Shown: positions 9,533-19,758 of the stretch, piece by piece
Layout of the letters: every line of letters starts with the position of its first letter
Position numbering within the stretch: position 1 is the stretch's first letter
NCBI RefSeq assembly: GCF_000725625.1
Contig: NZ_JOHS01000015.1
Location: forward strand, 1-64,000
Length of the DNA stretch: 64,000 nucleotides
Origin: Streptomyces sp. NRRL F-6676
GTDB lineage: Bacteria > Actinomycetota > Actinomycetes > Streptomycetales > Streptomycetaceae
Direction of reading: 5' to 3'
Program-made: the position numbers and the translations under genes
Notes under the pieces: model-generated
Told to the model about the DNA's origin: nothing
Databases searched by the model: none
The model's input: the letters and a program-made list of their open reading frames with translations, nothing else

Positions 9533-10554
9533 GAGCGTGGCCCTCCGGAGCTGCTGGAGGTAGTGGTGGGTGTTCGCGGGTTGAAGCCGGATTCCCGGGC
9601 GAGCTTCTCCCACAGCTCGCGCTCACCAGGGGACGGGGTGCCGGGCGGGACCATGACCTTCACCTCCGCGTACAGGTTGCCCGGGGTGCCGCGCGGGTTG
9701 GGCATGCCGCGACCGCGCAGCCGGAGCCTGCGTCCGCTGGAGGAGCCGGGCGGCAGCTCCAGCCGGGCCGGCCCGCCGGGGGTGTCGACGGTGACGGTGG
9801 CGCCCAGGGCCGCCTCCCAGGGGGCGACCGGCAGGTCGACGGTGATGTCGCGGCCCTGGACGCGGTAGCGGGGGTGCGGTGCCAGGCGGACCCGGAGATA
9901 CAGATCGCCGGGCGGGCCGCCACCGCTGCCGGCTCCTCCCTGCCCGGCCAGCCGGATCCGCTGGCCCTCGGTGACGCCCGGCGGGATGTTCACCTCGTAC
10001 GTCCGCTTCCCCGAAGCCGTGTCCAATGAAATCTTGCGCTGTCCGCCGGTGTAGGCGTCCTCCACGCTCAGCGTGATCTCCGCCTCGCTGTCGGCGCCCG
10101 GAGCACGCACCCGGCCGAACCCTCCGCCCCGGCCGGCGCCGAAGAATCCCCCGAGCAGGTCCTCGAGGTCCACGCCGCCGAGACCGGCCCCGAAGTCACC
10201 GCCGAGCCCGCCGCCGGGGAAGCCGCCGACATCGCCCCCGCCGAAGTCGACGCGGACCCTGCGCCCGCCGGCGCCCGCGCCTGCGCCGAAGGGGGAGCCG
10301 ACCCGCTCGTCGTAGTCCTCGGGAACCTGGCGCCAGGCAGGGCCGAACCGGTCGTAGCGGGCCCGGCTCTTCGGATCCGACAGCACCTCGTACGCCTCGT
10401 TGATCTCCTTGAAGCGTTCCTCCGCGCCGGGGTCTTTGTTGATGTCGGGGTGAAAGCGGCGTGCCAGGGTGCGGTAGGCGCGCTGGATCTCCTCGCTGCT
10501 GGCGTCCCGCTTGACACCGAGTACCTGGTAGTAGTCGGGAGTCTCGTTCGCCAT
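9529..10554 (-). CDS. cbpA: CbpA-type DnaJ co-chaperone (no zinc finger)
   Basis: A 341-residue J-protein. The J-domain (about 5-70) has an intact HPD motif ([10 protein letters not shown]). A Gly/Phe-rich linker (about 90-155) leads to two C-terminal beta domains (about 160-325) with typical [17 protein letters not shown] and [10 protein letters not shown] patterns. The four CxxCxGxG repeats of DnaJ are absent, which makes it a class B/CbpA protein. It delivers clients to DnaK and stimulates its ATPase. ATG 10554 has a GGGGAGGGG site. It follows grpE by 15 bases and is coupled to cbpM. Confidence 0.93.
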   Translation of the reverse strand: MANETPDYYQVLGVKRDASSEEIQRAYRTLARRFHPDINKDPGAEERFKEINEAYEVLSDPKSRARYDRFGPAWRQVPEDYDERVGSPFGAGAGAGGRRVRVDFGGGDVGGFPGGGLGGDFGAGLGGVDLEDLLGGFFGAGRGGGFGRVRAPGADSEAEITLSVEDAYTGGQRKISLDTASGKRTYEVNIPPGVTEGQRIRLAGQGGAGSGGGPPGDLYLRVRLAPHPRYRVQGRDITVDLPVAPWEAALGATVTVDTPGGPARLELPPGSSSGRRLRLRGRGMPNPRGTPGNLYAEVKVMVPPGTPSPGERELWEKLARESGFNPRTPTTTSSSSGGPRS

Positions 10555-10569
10555 CGGCCCCTCCCCGGC

Positions 10570-11202
10570 TCATTCCGGCCGTTTGGCCACCGCTACCACG
10601 GCGGGGCGCAGCAGCTGCCCGTCGCTGCGGTAGCCACACCTGAGCACCTCGACGATCGTGCCCGGCTCGGCGGTGGGAACGTCTCGGGCCTGGGCGGCCT
10701 CGTGCAGTGACGGGTCGAACTTCTCGCCCACCTCGGCGAACCTGCGGTAGCCCAGTCCCTCAATGGTGGCGAGCGCCTGCCGCTGCACGGCCTCGACGCC
10801 GGCGATGATGCTCTTCGGGTCCGCCTCGGCGTGGCGCAGCGCCAGTTCCAGGTGGTCGAGCACCGGAAGCCACAAGGACAGCACCCGCTCGCGTTCGGTG
10901 GCCCTGACTTCGGCGATGGTGCGCTCGTACCGCTTGCGCTGGTTGTCGAGTTCGGCCATCGCACGCAGCCAGCGGTCCCGCAGCTCGGCGGCGCTCTCAC
11001 CGCCCGCGGCCGGTTCACCGACTGGCCGGGGACCCTCCTCGGCCGCCGTGGTGGCCTGCGTCTGAGCGGTCGCGGCTTCCGCTTCCTCCTTCTCCACAGC
11101 GGCGCTTTGCGCCTGTTCCTCAGGGGCAGCAGATTCCTGTTCGGCGGCCGGGTCTGTGGGACGGCCGCCCTCGTCGGGGGACAGGTCGCGCGCTTCCTTC
11201 AT
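10570..11202 (-). CDS. grpE: GrpE nucleotide exchange factor for DnaK
   Basis: A 210-residue protein. An acidic, Ala/Glu-rich N-terminal tail (1-80) precedes the long dimer helix (LRDRWLRAMAELDNQRKRYER) and the beta-wing end with GYRRFAEVGEKFDPSLHEA and VVEVLRCGYR. GrpE releases ADP from DnaK and acts as a thermosensor. ATG 11202 is preceded by GAGGGAA. It lies 50 bases after the dnaK stop in the same operon. It is intact, in contrast to the decayed copy near 39.4 kb. Confidence 0.95.
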   Translation of the reverse strand: MKEARDLSPDEGGRPTDPAAEQESAAPEEQAQSAAVEKEEAEAATAQTQATTAAEEGPRPVGEPAAGGESAAELRDRWLRAMAELDNQRKRYERTIAEVRATERERVLSLWLPVLDHLELALRHAEADPKSIIAGVEAVQRQALATIEGLGYRRFAEVGEKFDPSLHEAAQARDVPTAEPGTIVEVLRCGYRSDGQLLRPAVVAVAKRPE

Positions 11203-11252
11203 GATCACTTTCCCTCGGCTCGCTGCCGGTTCCGGCACTCCGTGGTCGACGA

Positions 11253-13136
11253 TCATTCCGGCCGGAACTCGGCGTCGATCACATCGTCGTCGCCGCCCTC
11301 GCCGCCGGGCCGCCGCTCCGGACCACCGCCGCCGCTCGGCGGGGCGGTGGCGGACAGCCCGTGGAAGACCTGCTGCAGGTCGGCCGTCAGCGACCGGATC
11401 CGCTCCAGCGGCGTCGCCTCGTCCTTGACCGCCTGGTGCGCGTCCGCGGTCAGGGTCTCCGCGCGGGCCTTCTCATGCACCGGCACGGCGTCGCCGAGCT
11501 CGCGCAGCCGCCGCTCGACCTGGTAGGCGGCGCCGTCCAACTCGTTGCGGGCCTCGACCAGCTCCCGGTGGCGGGCGTCCTCGGCCCGGTGCCGCTCGGC
11601 GTCGGCGACCATCCGCTGCACCTCGGACTCGTCCAGGGTGCCGCTGCCGGAGACGGTGATGCTCTGCTGGGCGCCGCTGTCCTTGTCCTTGGCGGAGACG
11701 TTGAGGATGCCGTTGGCGTCGATGTCGAACGTGACCTCGATCTGCGGCACGCCGCGCGGCGCGGGCCGGATGTTCTCCAGCCGCACCCGGCCCAGCACCC
11801 GGTTGTCGGCCGCCTTCTCCCGCTCGCCCTGCAGGACCACGACATCGACGGCGGGCTGGTTGTCCTCGGCGGTGGTGAAGACCTCGCTGCGCCGGGTGGG
11901 GATCGTGGTGTTCCGCTCGATCAGCTTCGTCATCAGCCCGCCCAGCGTCTCCACACCCAGGGACAGCGGGGTCACGTCCAGCAGGAGGACGTCCTTGACC
12001 TCGCCCTGCAGTACGGCCGCCTGCACCGCCGCGCCGCAGGCCACGACCTCGTCCGGGTTGACGGACATGTTCGGGTCCTTGCCGCCGGTCAGCCGCCGCA
12101 CCAGCGCCTGCACGGCCGGCACCCGGGTCGAGCCGCCGACCAGGATCACCTCGTCCAGATCGTCCGGGGTCACCTTGCCGTCGGCCATGGCCTGCTTGAC
12201 CGGGCCCATGCACCGCTCGACCAGGTCGCCGATCAGCCGCTCGAAGGTGGCGCGGCTGACCGTGGTCGTCAGGTGCTTCGGACCGGAGGCGTCCGCGCTG
12301 ATGAACGGCAGGTTGATCTGCGTCTGTGCCGCAGAGGACAGTTCCACCTTCGCCTTCTCCGCCGCCTCATACAGGCGTTGCAGCGCCTGCGGGTCCCGGC
12401 GCAGGTCGATGTCGTTCGTCTGCTGGAACTCGTCCGCGAGATGGTCCACCAGCCGCCGGTCGAAGTCGTCACCGCCCAGGTGCGTGTCCCCGGCGGTGGA
12501 GCGGACCTCCACCACACCGTCCCCCACGTCGAGCAGGCTCACGTCGAAGGTGCCGCCGCCCAGGTCGAACACCATCACCGTCTCATGCTGCTTCTTGTCC
12601 AGCCCGTACGCCAGGGCCGCCGCGGTCGGCTCATTGATGATCCGCAGCACCTCCAGACCCGCGATGCGCCCGGCGTCCTTGGTCGCCTGCCGCTGGGCGT
12701 CGTTGAAGTACGCGGGCACGGTGATCACCGCCTGGGTGACCTTCTCGCCCAGCTGCTTGGAGGCATCGTCCACCAGCTTGCGCAGCACGGCCGCCGAGAT
12801 CTCCTCCGGGGCGTATGTCTTGCCGCGCACGGTGAACCGTGCCGCATCCTCCGGCCCGGCGACCACCTCGTAGGACACCTGCTCGGCCTCGGTGCCCACC
12901 TCGCTGAACCGGCGGCCGATGAACCGCTTGGCCGAATACACCGTGCCTTTAGGGTTCAGCACCGCCTGCCGGCGCGCCATCTGACCCACCAGCCGCTCGC
13001 CGGTGTCGGTGAACGCCACCACCGACGGCGTGGTCCGCGCGCCCTCAGCGTTCGGGATCACCCTGGGCTCATGGCCCTCATATACGGCGATCACCGAGTT
13101 CGTCGTACCGAGATCGATGCCCACAGCCTTCGCCAT
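11253..13136 (-). CDS. dnaK: Hsp70 chaperone DnaK (copy 1)
   Basis: A 627-residue Hsp70. The ATPase domain carries [37 protein letters not shown] and [10 protein letters not shown], followed by the linker [13 protein letters not shown] and the substrate-binding domain, and an acidic DDDVIDAE end. It starts at ATG 13136 behind GGAGGAG. It is the first gene of the five-gene chaperone operon. Upstream I find no HAIR element, but a SigR-type promoter (13255-13280), so this copy seems to respond to thiol or oxidative stress rather than to HspR. It differs clearly in sequence from copy 2 (37556-39424). Confidence 0.98.
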   Translation of the reverse strand: MAKAVGIDLGTTNSVIAVYEGHEPRVIPNAEGARTTPSVVAFTDTGERLVGQMARRQAVLNPKGTVYSAKRFIGRRFSEVGTEAEQVSYEVVAGPEDAARFTVRGKTYAPEEISAAVLRKLVDDASKQLGEKVTQAVITVPAYFNDAQRQATKDAGRIAGLEVLRIINEPTAAALAYGLDKKQHETVMVFDLGGGTFDVSLLDVGDGVVEVRSTAGDTHLGGDDFDRRLVDHLADEFQQTNDIDLRRDPQALQRLYEAAEKAKVELSSAAQTQINLPFISADASGPKHLTTTVSRATFERLIGDLVERCMGPVKQAMADGKVTPDDLDEVILVGGSTRVPAVQALVRRLTGGKDPNMSVNPDEVVACGAAVQAAVLQGEVKDVLLLDVTPLSLGVETLGGLMTKLIERNTTIPTRRSEVFTTAEDNQPAVDVVVLQGEREKAADNRVLGRVRLENIRPAPRGVPQIEVTFDIDANGILNVSAKDKDSGAQQSITVSGSGTLDESEVQRMVADAERHRAEDARHRELVEARNELDGAAYQVERRLRELGDAVPVHEKARAETLTADAHQAVKDEATPLERIRSLTADLQQVFHGLSATAPPSGGGGPERRPGGEGGDDDVIDAEFRPE

Positions 13137-13254
13137 GATCATCTCCTCCGTCGTCGGCGGATCCGCTGCGGGCGGCCGGCCGACCACGAGCCAGGAACAC
13201 CGACGTCGTCCCGGACGGCCGCACCGCCTCCAAGTTCCCGCCGCCTATCCCCAT

Positions 13255-13280
13255 AACCTCCATTTCGTGTCGCTGTTTCC
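13255..13280 (-). promoter_or_regulatory. SigR-type promoter of the dnaK operon
   Basis: On the minus strand: GGAAA (13276-13280), exactly 18 bases, then GTT (13255-13257). The consensus of Streptomyces SigR (thiol-oxidative stress sigma factor) promoters is GGAAT-N18-GTT. It lies about 120 bases upstream of the dnaK start. The GTTATGGG context after the -10 is shared with the promoter at 47039-47064. Confidence 0.6.
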
Positions 13281-13930
13281 ATTTTCCCTCTGCTTCTTTC
13301 CCTCTGGTTCGGAACCCTGAATTGGTCGGCGGCCACCGCGGGCGGTGGCGCATGGTCCTGCACGAGACTGCGGCGCCACCAGGCAGCGATGGCACCCCTC
13401 GCGCCACCTGGTCAAACCGGCAGGCGTTACCAGCGGGCGCTGATGTGGGTAGGTGGCGCGGCGGGGGAGGGGCTGCGACGCAGGGGCGCGGGGTCGCTCC
13501 CCAGGAGCACAGAAGAACGCCGCAATCCGGGAGGCGGCGCAGAGAGGGGAGCGGCGCCCCTGGGCCTGCCCCAGCCGGCCGGGATCCGCCCTGAAGGGAT
13601 GAGGTGATCGCCAGGTGTTGTGGTGGTGCGCCGACTCTTGGCGCGAAAGGTGAGTGCCATGTTGTCAATTTGGCTGCGTTGCAGTTACAAAGGTTCCGGT
13701 CATGCGGGTCGTGGGGCTCCCCGGGTCGTGAGGCGGCTGCGGGCACCCCTTTGTGTTGAAAGGGGAGACGTGAGGGGCCAGTTGTCATGGTTGCCCGTCG
13801 CGGCGTTCGGTGTACGAGTCGGTATGTGGGCGGGCCTGGCCGGGCGTCTACGGCGCCGAACGGTCACGGCACAGATCGAGCAGGTTGCCCACTCGGCGGT
13901 GATGGGGCGGCTGGTTGTGGGAGCGATCCG
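13281..13930. other. 650-base intergenic stretch between dnaK and a STAS gene
   Basis: No supportable gene on either strand: frames here are Arg/Pro/Gly-rich and lack domains. It should hold the promoter of the STAS gene at 13931, but I could not pick a convincing -35/-10 pair. Confidence 0.4.
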
Positions 13931-14419
13931 GTGACCGGCCCCGCCCGGATGGGTACAGACGCTACGGTCGGCCTGCATGTCGAGGCGCTGTTGACCAGCG
14001 ACTGTGCCGCCGTGTATGTCGCCGGCGAACTCGACCTGGACACCGCCGAGCAGCTGGTGCAGACGGTCCGGACTTGCCTGACGCACCGTCCGAACGTGGT
14101 GCGCGTGGACGTTTCCGAACTGGCCTTCTGCGACTGGTATGGCCTCAAGACTCTGCTCAGCCTGCACCGGGAAGCGCAATGCGCCGGATGCGCCCTGAAG
14201 TTGTCCGGGACTGTGCGGCCGCAGCTTGCCCGCCTGCTCGCCGCGACCGGCACCGGGCATCTGCTGACCGCGACCGGCGCGCAACCGACCGGTACCGCAC
14301 GCACCACGGGTACCGCTCGGCGCCGTCACTGCGCGGCTGCCCCGTTGGCAGCGCCAGGCCCTGGCCCTGGCATTCCTTCGGCCCGGCCCGCCACCGCACC
14401 GGAACCGGCAGTGGCTTGA
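13931..14419 (+). CDS. STAS-domain anti-sigma factor antagonist
   Basis: A 162-residue protein with a STAS domain in residues about 10-105 (AVYVAGELDLDTAEQL, VRVDVSELAFCDWYGLKTL), then a low-complexity Thr/Ala/Pro tail. GTG 13931 is used because GGGAG lies 7 bases upstream. STAS proteins bind anti-sigma kinases unless phosphorylated on a Ser before the second conserved strand-helix turn. Here the usual D-S-S/T-G is CDWYG, with no Ser/Thr in the phospho-site turn, so it may act constitutively or in a different way. Possible partners are the SpoIIE phosphatases in this window. Confidence 0.85.
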   Translation: MTGPARMGTDATVGLHVEALLTSDCAAVYVAGELDLDTAEQLVQTVRTCLTHRPNVVRVDVSELAFCDWYGLKTLLSLHREAQCAGCALKLSGTVRPQLARLLAATGTGHLLTATGAQPTGTARTTGTARRRHCAAAPLAAPGPGPGIPSARPATAPEPAVA

Positions 14420-14479
14420 CGGAACCCGGCCGCAACCGACCGGCATCTGCCAACGACCCGGCGGCGGTTCCCCTGTGCA

Positions 14480-15787
14480 TCAGCCGATGCCGAGCCAGCC
14501 CAGGAGGGTTTGCAGGAGGACGATGGCCGACAGCAGGGCGGTCACGGACACGCACACGGTGGCCACGGCACGGAAGACGGGGCCGTTGGCGGCGTCTCCC
14601 AGAACGTTGCGGCGGTTGGCCAGCGTGAGGACGTAGGCGAGCAGGATCGGGGTGATCAGGCCGTTGACGACCTGGGCCCGTACCAGGAGCTGGATCAGGT
14701 TGCCGGGGACGAGGGCGATGGCGGCGCCGATGCAGACCTGTGCCGTGAACAGCCCGAGGAACAGGGGTGCTTCGCGGAACCGGCGGGAGACGGAGCTTTC
14801 CACGCCAACGGCTTCCGCGACGGCGTAGGAGGTGGACAGGGGGACCACCGCGGCTGCCAGGGCAGAGGCGCCGAGCAGCCCGAGGCCGAAGAGCTGTTCG
14901 GCGAAGCGGCCCGCCACCGGCTTCAGCGCGGAGGCGGCCTCTGCCGCGGAGTCCAGTGGTGCCCGGGTGGTGATTGCGGCGGCGGTGGCGATGATGATGA
15001 ACATGCTGATGACGTTGGCGAAGATCGACCCTGCGACGGTGTCGGCCTTCTCCTGCGGATATTCGGCGGGGCCGATCCCGCGGTCGGCGACGGCTGCGGC
15101 GACGTAGAACTGCATGTACGGGGTGATCGTGGTGCCGATCAGCGCGACCCCGAGCAGCAGGAAGTCCTTGTCGCCCACGAAGTGCGGCCAGGCCAGCTGG
15201 GCTCCGGCCTGTCCCCAGTCGGGGTGGGCCAGCATGGCGGCGATGGGATAGGTGAGAAACGCCAGTGACAGCACCAGGAAGATCTTCTCCGCGTACCGGT
15301 AGGAGCCGAAGACGACCAGCGCCCACACTCCCGCCGCAGCGAGGGGTACCGCGATGTAGCGGGAGGCGCCGAGAAGTTCGAGGGCGGCGCCGATGCCGGC
15401 GAACTCGGAGACCACCAGACCCAGGTTGGCGATGATCAGGCACAGCAGGGCGAAGGAGGCGACGCGGACGGAGAACTGCTCACGGATCAGTCCGCCGAGC
15501 CCGACACCGGTGTAGGCCCCCAGGCGGGCGCACATCTCCTGCACGACGACCAGTGCGACGGTGACCAGGAGCATGAAGAAGAGGGTGCGGTAGCCGTACT
15601 GGGCTCCGGCCGAGGCATAGGTGGCGATCCCGCCCGCGTCATTACCCGCGTTGGCGGCGATCAGGCCGGGACCGGCGATGGCCAGGGCGGTGACCAGGCG
15701 GCGCCTCCAGCGCGGCGCGGGCCGGTCCGGCGCAGCCGTGGCGGGCGCGTCGGGGACAGCGGGTGCCGTGGTGGAGTTCCGCTCCAT
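14480..15787 (-). CDS. NRAMP-family metal transporter with non-canonical metal-site motifs
   Basis: A 435-residue integral membrane protein with about 11 TM helices, clearly of the NRAMP (SLC11) fold. In TM1 the classical DPGN metal-binding motif is replaced by GPGLIAANAGNDAGG. In TM6 the classical MPHN is replaced by TTITPYMQF. Such changes occur in NRAMP relatives with altered substrate (for example Mg2+-type), so Mn/Fe transport cannot be assumed. ATG 15787 follows GAGGAGAGG. The gene is 46 bases downstream of an MgtE_N/CBS protein gene on the same strand, a pairing that suggests Mg2+ or another divalent cation. Confidence 0.88.
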   Translation of the reverse strand: MERNSTTAPAVPDAPATAAPDRPAPRWRRRLVTALAIAGPGLIAANAGNDAGGIATYASAGAQYGYRTLFFMLLVTVALVVVQEMCARLGAYTGVGLGGLIREQFSVRVASFALLCLIIANLGLVVSEFAGIGAALELLGASRYIAVPLAAAGVWALVVFGSYRYAEKIFLVLSLAFLTYPIAAMLAHPDWGQAGAQLAWPHFVGDKDFLLLGVALIGTTITPYMQFYVAAAVADRGIGPAEYPQEKADTVAGSIFANVISMFIIIATAAAITTRAPLDSAAEAASALKPVAGRFAEQLFGLGLLGASALAAAVVPLSTSYAVAEAVGVESSVSRRFREAPLFLGLFTAQVCIGAAIALVPGNLIQLLVRAQVVNGLITPILLAYVLTLANRRNVLGDAANGPVFRAVATVCVSVTALLSAIVLLQTLLGWLGIG

Positions 15788-15833
15788 GAGCGTGGCCTCT
15801 CCTCTCGGATGCGTAGACAACAGGGGCGCTGTT

Positions 15834-17171
15834 TCAGGGGACGAGGCGGAAGACGCGGAAGCGGCCGCGTTCGGGTACGAGGGCGTCGACCAGGTCGTCG
15901 GCGAGGATCCGGCCGAGGGGGCGGTGCTGGTCGTCGACGACGACCACGGAATGCCGGCGGGTGTCGGTCAGCCGCTCGACCACCTCGCTCAGCGGCGCGT
16001 CCGGGCTGACGGTCACAGGGCCGGGCTCCTGCACGAGCTCACCGAGCCGGGTGCCGGGGTGGGCGAGCAGCAACTGCACCACCGGGACGTCGTCCACCAG
16101 GGCGCCGTTCCCGTCCAGGACGCACACGGCGTCCAGATCGGTGGCGTGTTCGGCCTGCCCGCGCAGCTCGGCCACCACGTCCGCCACCGACCGGTCGGCG
16201 GTGGCGGTGACCAGCAGGGACGTCATCAGCGCGCCAGCGGTGTCCTCGGCGTAGCCCAGCAGCCGGCGCAGCCGGTCAGCCTGCTGGGGGCGCATCGCGC
16301 CCAGCAGCCGCTCCCGCTCGCCTTCGGGCACGTCACGCAGCGCCTCGCTGGCCTCGTCGGGCTCCATCTCCTCCAGCAGTCGGGCGGCCTGCTCGGTGGG
16401 GGCCTCGCGCAGCAGTGCCTCCAGGTCGGCGGCGTGCATCTCCTCCAGCGCGTCCGCGGCCTTGCCGGGTTCCACCATCTGAAGCAGCTCGCTGCGCGCG
16501 CCGCGGCCCAGGTCCTCCAGCAGGTCGGCCAGCTCCGCGGGGCGCAGGGTCTTCAGCGCGGAGTTCGGGGCGCGCAGCCGTACCTGTCTCGCTGCGGTGC
16601 CTTCACGTTCCGGGCCGCCCAGCGCCTGGATGGCCGCCCAGTCCAGCACCTTCTCCGGCGACGGGCGCCGGTGCAGGCGTCGCGGGCCGATGCGGCGCAA
16701 CAGAACCTTGAACCCGACCTCGGCGCCCACCAGCCGCCAGGTTCCCTCCACGCGGGCCAGGTACAGGTCCGAGGCGCGGATCACGCGGACCCCGTCGACG
16801 TCGACCAGCTGGTGGTCCAGCACGTCATGGGCGAGGCGTACCTCGCCGTCGCGCACCTGGAAGTCCCGCAGGTCAAGGCGGGCGGAGTTCAGCTGGACGC
16901 CGTCCGAGGTCAGGTCGGCGACCGCCGCGACGGGCACGTAGGCGGCCCGGTGGCCGACCTTGACGACCAGCCCGGCCACCGCTGGGTACCGCTCTCCGCG
17001 CCACCGGCAGATCACGTCCGCCAGATGGCCGATCTCCTGACCGGCGGGGTTGACCACCACCGCCCGGAGCAAGCCCGCCAGGGAGACCAGGGCCTCCCGC
17101 ACCGCCCTCTGGGCGAGCGCCCCGCCCTGTCGGCGCTTCCGTCCTTCCTGCTGCACTTCCTTTCCCGACAT
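15834..17171 (-). CDS. MgtE N-domain plus CBS-pair protein (soluble, no channel)
   Basis: A 445-residue soluble protein. A PRC-barrel-like start (about 25-170) is followed by an MgtE intracellular N-domain with LxxLxPxxxAxxLEx repeats (about 215-330; PAELADLLEDL, LEEMHAADLEALL, EEMEPDEASEAL) and a CBS pair (about 335-440; DAPLSEVVERL, VVVVDDQHRPLGRI). The MgtE membrane channel is missing. In MgtE these domains sense cytosolic Mg2+ and gate the channel; here the sensor is separate and sits directly upstream of an NRAMP-like transporter, which it may gate. Start ATG 17171 behind GTGAGGG. Confidence 0.9.
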   Translation of the reverse strand: MSGKEVQQEGRKRRQGGALAQRAVREALVSLAGLLRAVVVNPAGQEIGHLADVICRWRGERYPAVAGLVVKVGHRAAYVPVAAVADLTSDGVQLNSARLDLRDFQVRDGEVRLAHDVLDHQLVDVDGVRVIRASDLYLARVEGTWRLVGAEVGFKVLLRRIGPRRLHRRPSPEKVLDWAAIQALGGPEREGTAARQVRLRAPNSALKTLRPAELADLLEDLGRGARSELLQMVEPGKAADALEEMHAADLEALLREAPTEQAARLLEEMEPDEASEALRDVPEGERERLLGAMRPQQADRLRRLLGYAEDTAGALMTSLLVTATADRSVADVVAELRGQAEHATDLDAVCVLDGNGALVDDVPVVQLLLAHPGTRLGELVQEPGPVTVSPDAPLSEVVERLTDTRRHSVVVVDDQHRPLGRILADDLVDALVPERGRFRVFRLVP

Positions 17172-17456
17172 GTCGTAACCCTCACGCACGCCTTCGACTG
17201 GCACGCACCGACACGACCGTGTTCCGTCGGCCTTCTCCAAGGGTCGCGGCAGCCGGCTGGCTGTGAGCAGGTGTGCCTGTCAGCAAGTCCTTGTGCCGGC
17301 GGCCACCGAAGCCCGACGGCGCACACTGCGGTGCCCGCTCTACCCGTCCATTTCAAGTCTGCCGTGGCGCCCGCACTGGTGGAGCGGATGTTCAGATGGC
17401 CTACTGGCGCGGTGATCTGCCGCGTCGCCTCAAACCGGGCCGACCACGGCTGTGGG

Positions 17457-19426
17457 TCAGCTGACGTGGACGCGGGGCCTGCGTTCAGGAGTCGGCTCGG
17501 CGCGGCGGAGTACCTCGCGGGTGACCGGAGCCACTTCTCCGTCACCGAAGACCAGGAAGCGGATCAGGTGGCTGATCGGGCCGCCCTCGGTCCAGCTGAA
17601 GTACACATGGGGCACCTCGCCTGTGCGGTCGCGCAGGGCCAGCAGGATCGCCGCGATGGTGTTGGGCACCGTCGGCCCCTGGGCCTGCAGCAGGCGCACC
17701 CCGTCCCTTTCGACGCCGCGTACGGTGACGTCCGCGGTGAAGTCCGACGAGTCCCGCACGAACACCTCCAGAGGCAGCAGCGGTCGCCCAGCTCCTGGGC
17801 TGTCCTGCCCCGAGGGGAGCCGACTGCTTGCTTCCTGCGGATCGTGCGCGATCAGATGCAGGGGGCCCTCGGCAGCTGCCTCGTCGAGCATCCGTTGCGC
17901 CTGGTCATCAAGGATGACTTCACCGACGCGCAGTTCGAACGCCCGGTGCACGCGCGAGCCGAAGGAGGTGACCAGGATGGCCAGGATGAAGATCGCCGCG
18001 ATTTTGATGCCGTCGGGTCGTTCGGCCACGTTGGCGACGAAGGTGTAGCAGAAGACGGCGGTGATCACGGCGAAGCCGGCACTCGCCCGTGTGTGGCCCT
18101 TGCGGTGCGCCGCGACGGTGGAGGCGAAGGACGCCGAGAGCATCAGCACCAGCATGCCGGTCGCATAGGCTCCGCTCTGCTTGTCCACGTTCGCGTGGAA
18201 CCACACGGTGATGAGCACGGCCGCCGCGGTGAACACCAGGACCAGCGGGCGCACGGCACGTGTCCACTCCGGAGCCATGCCGTAGCGGGGAAGGTAGCGG
18301 GGGACGAGGTTGAGCAGGCCGGCGAGCGCGGAGGCCCCGGCGAACCACAGGATCGCGAGGGTGGAAACGTCGTACGCCGTGCCGAAAGCCTGGCCCATGT
18401 AGTGGTGGGCGAGGTAGGCGAGCGCACGGCCGTTGGCCGGTCCGCCGCTCTTGAAGGCGTCCTGCGGGATGAGGATCGTCGTCGCCAGGCTGGACAGCAG
18501 TAGCAGGCAGCTCATCGTGAGGGCGGCCGTGGTCAGCAGCCGGCGCGTGCCCCGGATGCGGCCCTCGGGCTTGGCGTATGTGTCCGCGGGGTCGCCCTGG
18601 ATCTGCGGCATGACCGCGACGCCGGTCTCGAAGCCGGACAGGCCCAGGGCCAGCTTCGGGAAGACCAGCAGGGCGACGCCCACCATGGCCAGGGGCGAGG
18701 AGTGTGCTGCCGTCATGGCCTCGGTCCAGTCGCGGATCGCGACGGGGTGGCCGATGATCTGCCAGGCCGCGACGGCGAGCACGGCGACGTTGAAGGCGAG
18801 GTAGGTGCCCACCAGGGCTACCGCGATGCCGATGGCCTCGCGGAAGCCCTTGAGGAAGACGGCTCCGAGCGCGCCGATGAGGAGAGGGCGATCCACAGGT
18901 GTGCGCTGTGCAGCCAGATGGGGGCGAAGGGGTTCTCCGTCACGTGTGCGGCGGCGTCCGCGGACGACAGCGTGATGGTGATCATGAAGTCGGTGGCCGC
19001 GAAGCCGAGGAGTACCAGGACGAAGATCTTCCCCGGCCACCAGGGCAGCAGCCGTTCCAGCATGGCGATCGACCCCTCGCCGTGTGGGCTCTCACGTGCC
19101 ACGCGCCGGTAGACCGGCAGCGCACCGCACAGGGTCAGCGCGATCAGGACCAGGGTGGCGAGCGGGGACAGCAGGCCGGCGGCGAGCGCGGCGATGCCCG
19201 GCTGGTATCCGAGGGTGGAGAAGTAGTCGACACCGGTCAGGCACATCACCCGCCACCACCGATGGCCTTCCTGCTCGGGGTGCGGCGTGCGGTGCGGGCC
19301 GGGATGCCGGGCCGTCTGCTCGCTCAGCCCCTCCAGGAGCCAGGTACGCCACCGTGGCGCCGGAGTTGCGGATGCTCGCGGATCAGCGGACGTGGCGCTC
19401 GTGCGTTCCGTCTCGATGCCGGTCAT
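17457..19426 (-). pseudogene. APC-superfamily permease with C-terminal cytosolic domain, frameshifted
   Basis: From ATG 19426 (GGAGGGG site) the frame reads [10 protein letters not shown] and carries TM1-4 ([20 protein letters not shown] is typical) up to HLWIAL near 18890. It then runs into nonsense. The matching continuation [19 protein letters not shown] starts in another frame at the same place and runs through about 8 more TM helices and a 150-residue soluble tail to 17457. A single-base loss (or two-base gain) near 18885 explains this. If real, the permease is inactive; if an assembly error, it is a roughly 655-residue amino-acid/cation transporter. It lies in the hsp20-transporter operon. 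Confidence 0.82.
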
Positions 19427-19509
19427 GCGATCCCCTCCTTCTGCGGTGCCGCCGGGGCATGACCGCGGCCAGGCACGTCACCGGTCATCCGCGCCACGGC
19501 CACCCATGT

Positions 19510-19722
19510 TTACTGCACGTAGCGGCCTACGGCCCCTGGGGCGACGGTCGCCCCGCAGCGCTCGCTGGTGCTCAGCACGGTCCGCAGTTGCTGATAGCGG
19601 TCGAGGTCCTCCCAGGTGTCGTGGTCGGGCGGGCTGGGACGGCGGCGTCCGGTGCACCAGGCCCAGGCACTGGCGGTGACGCCGGCGAAGAGCGGGAAGA
19701 GCAGCCACAGCAGGGCGCCCAC
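19510..19722 (-). CDS. Small membrane protein between hsp20 and the permease
   Basis: A 70-residue protein from GTG 19722 with GGGAGG 7 bases upstream. Residues 2-24 are hydrophobic (GALLWLLFPLFAGVTASAWAW), then comes a polar tail with WEDLDRYQQLRTVL. It is a paralogue of the protein at 3973-4176. The position between an Hsp20 gene (37 bases upstream) and a permease gene makes it a candidate small regulatory or assembly subunit. No known domain. Confidence 0.65.
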   Translation of the reverse strand: MGALLWLLFPLFAGVTASAWAWCTGRRRPSPPDHDTWEDLDRYQQLRTVLSTSERCGATVAPGAVGRYVQ

Positions 19723-19758
19723 GAGTCAACCTCCCTTCCTGTGCTTGAAGGACGGTCG

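Noticed and set aside
15621..18503. A 960-codon frame on the plus strand across the MgtE_N/permease genes
   Set aside because: It runs across two real minus-strand genes and an intergenic gap, and its Gln/Gly/His/Val-rich product matches nothing.
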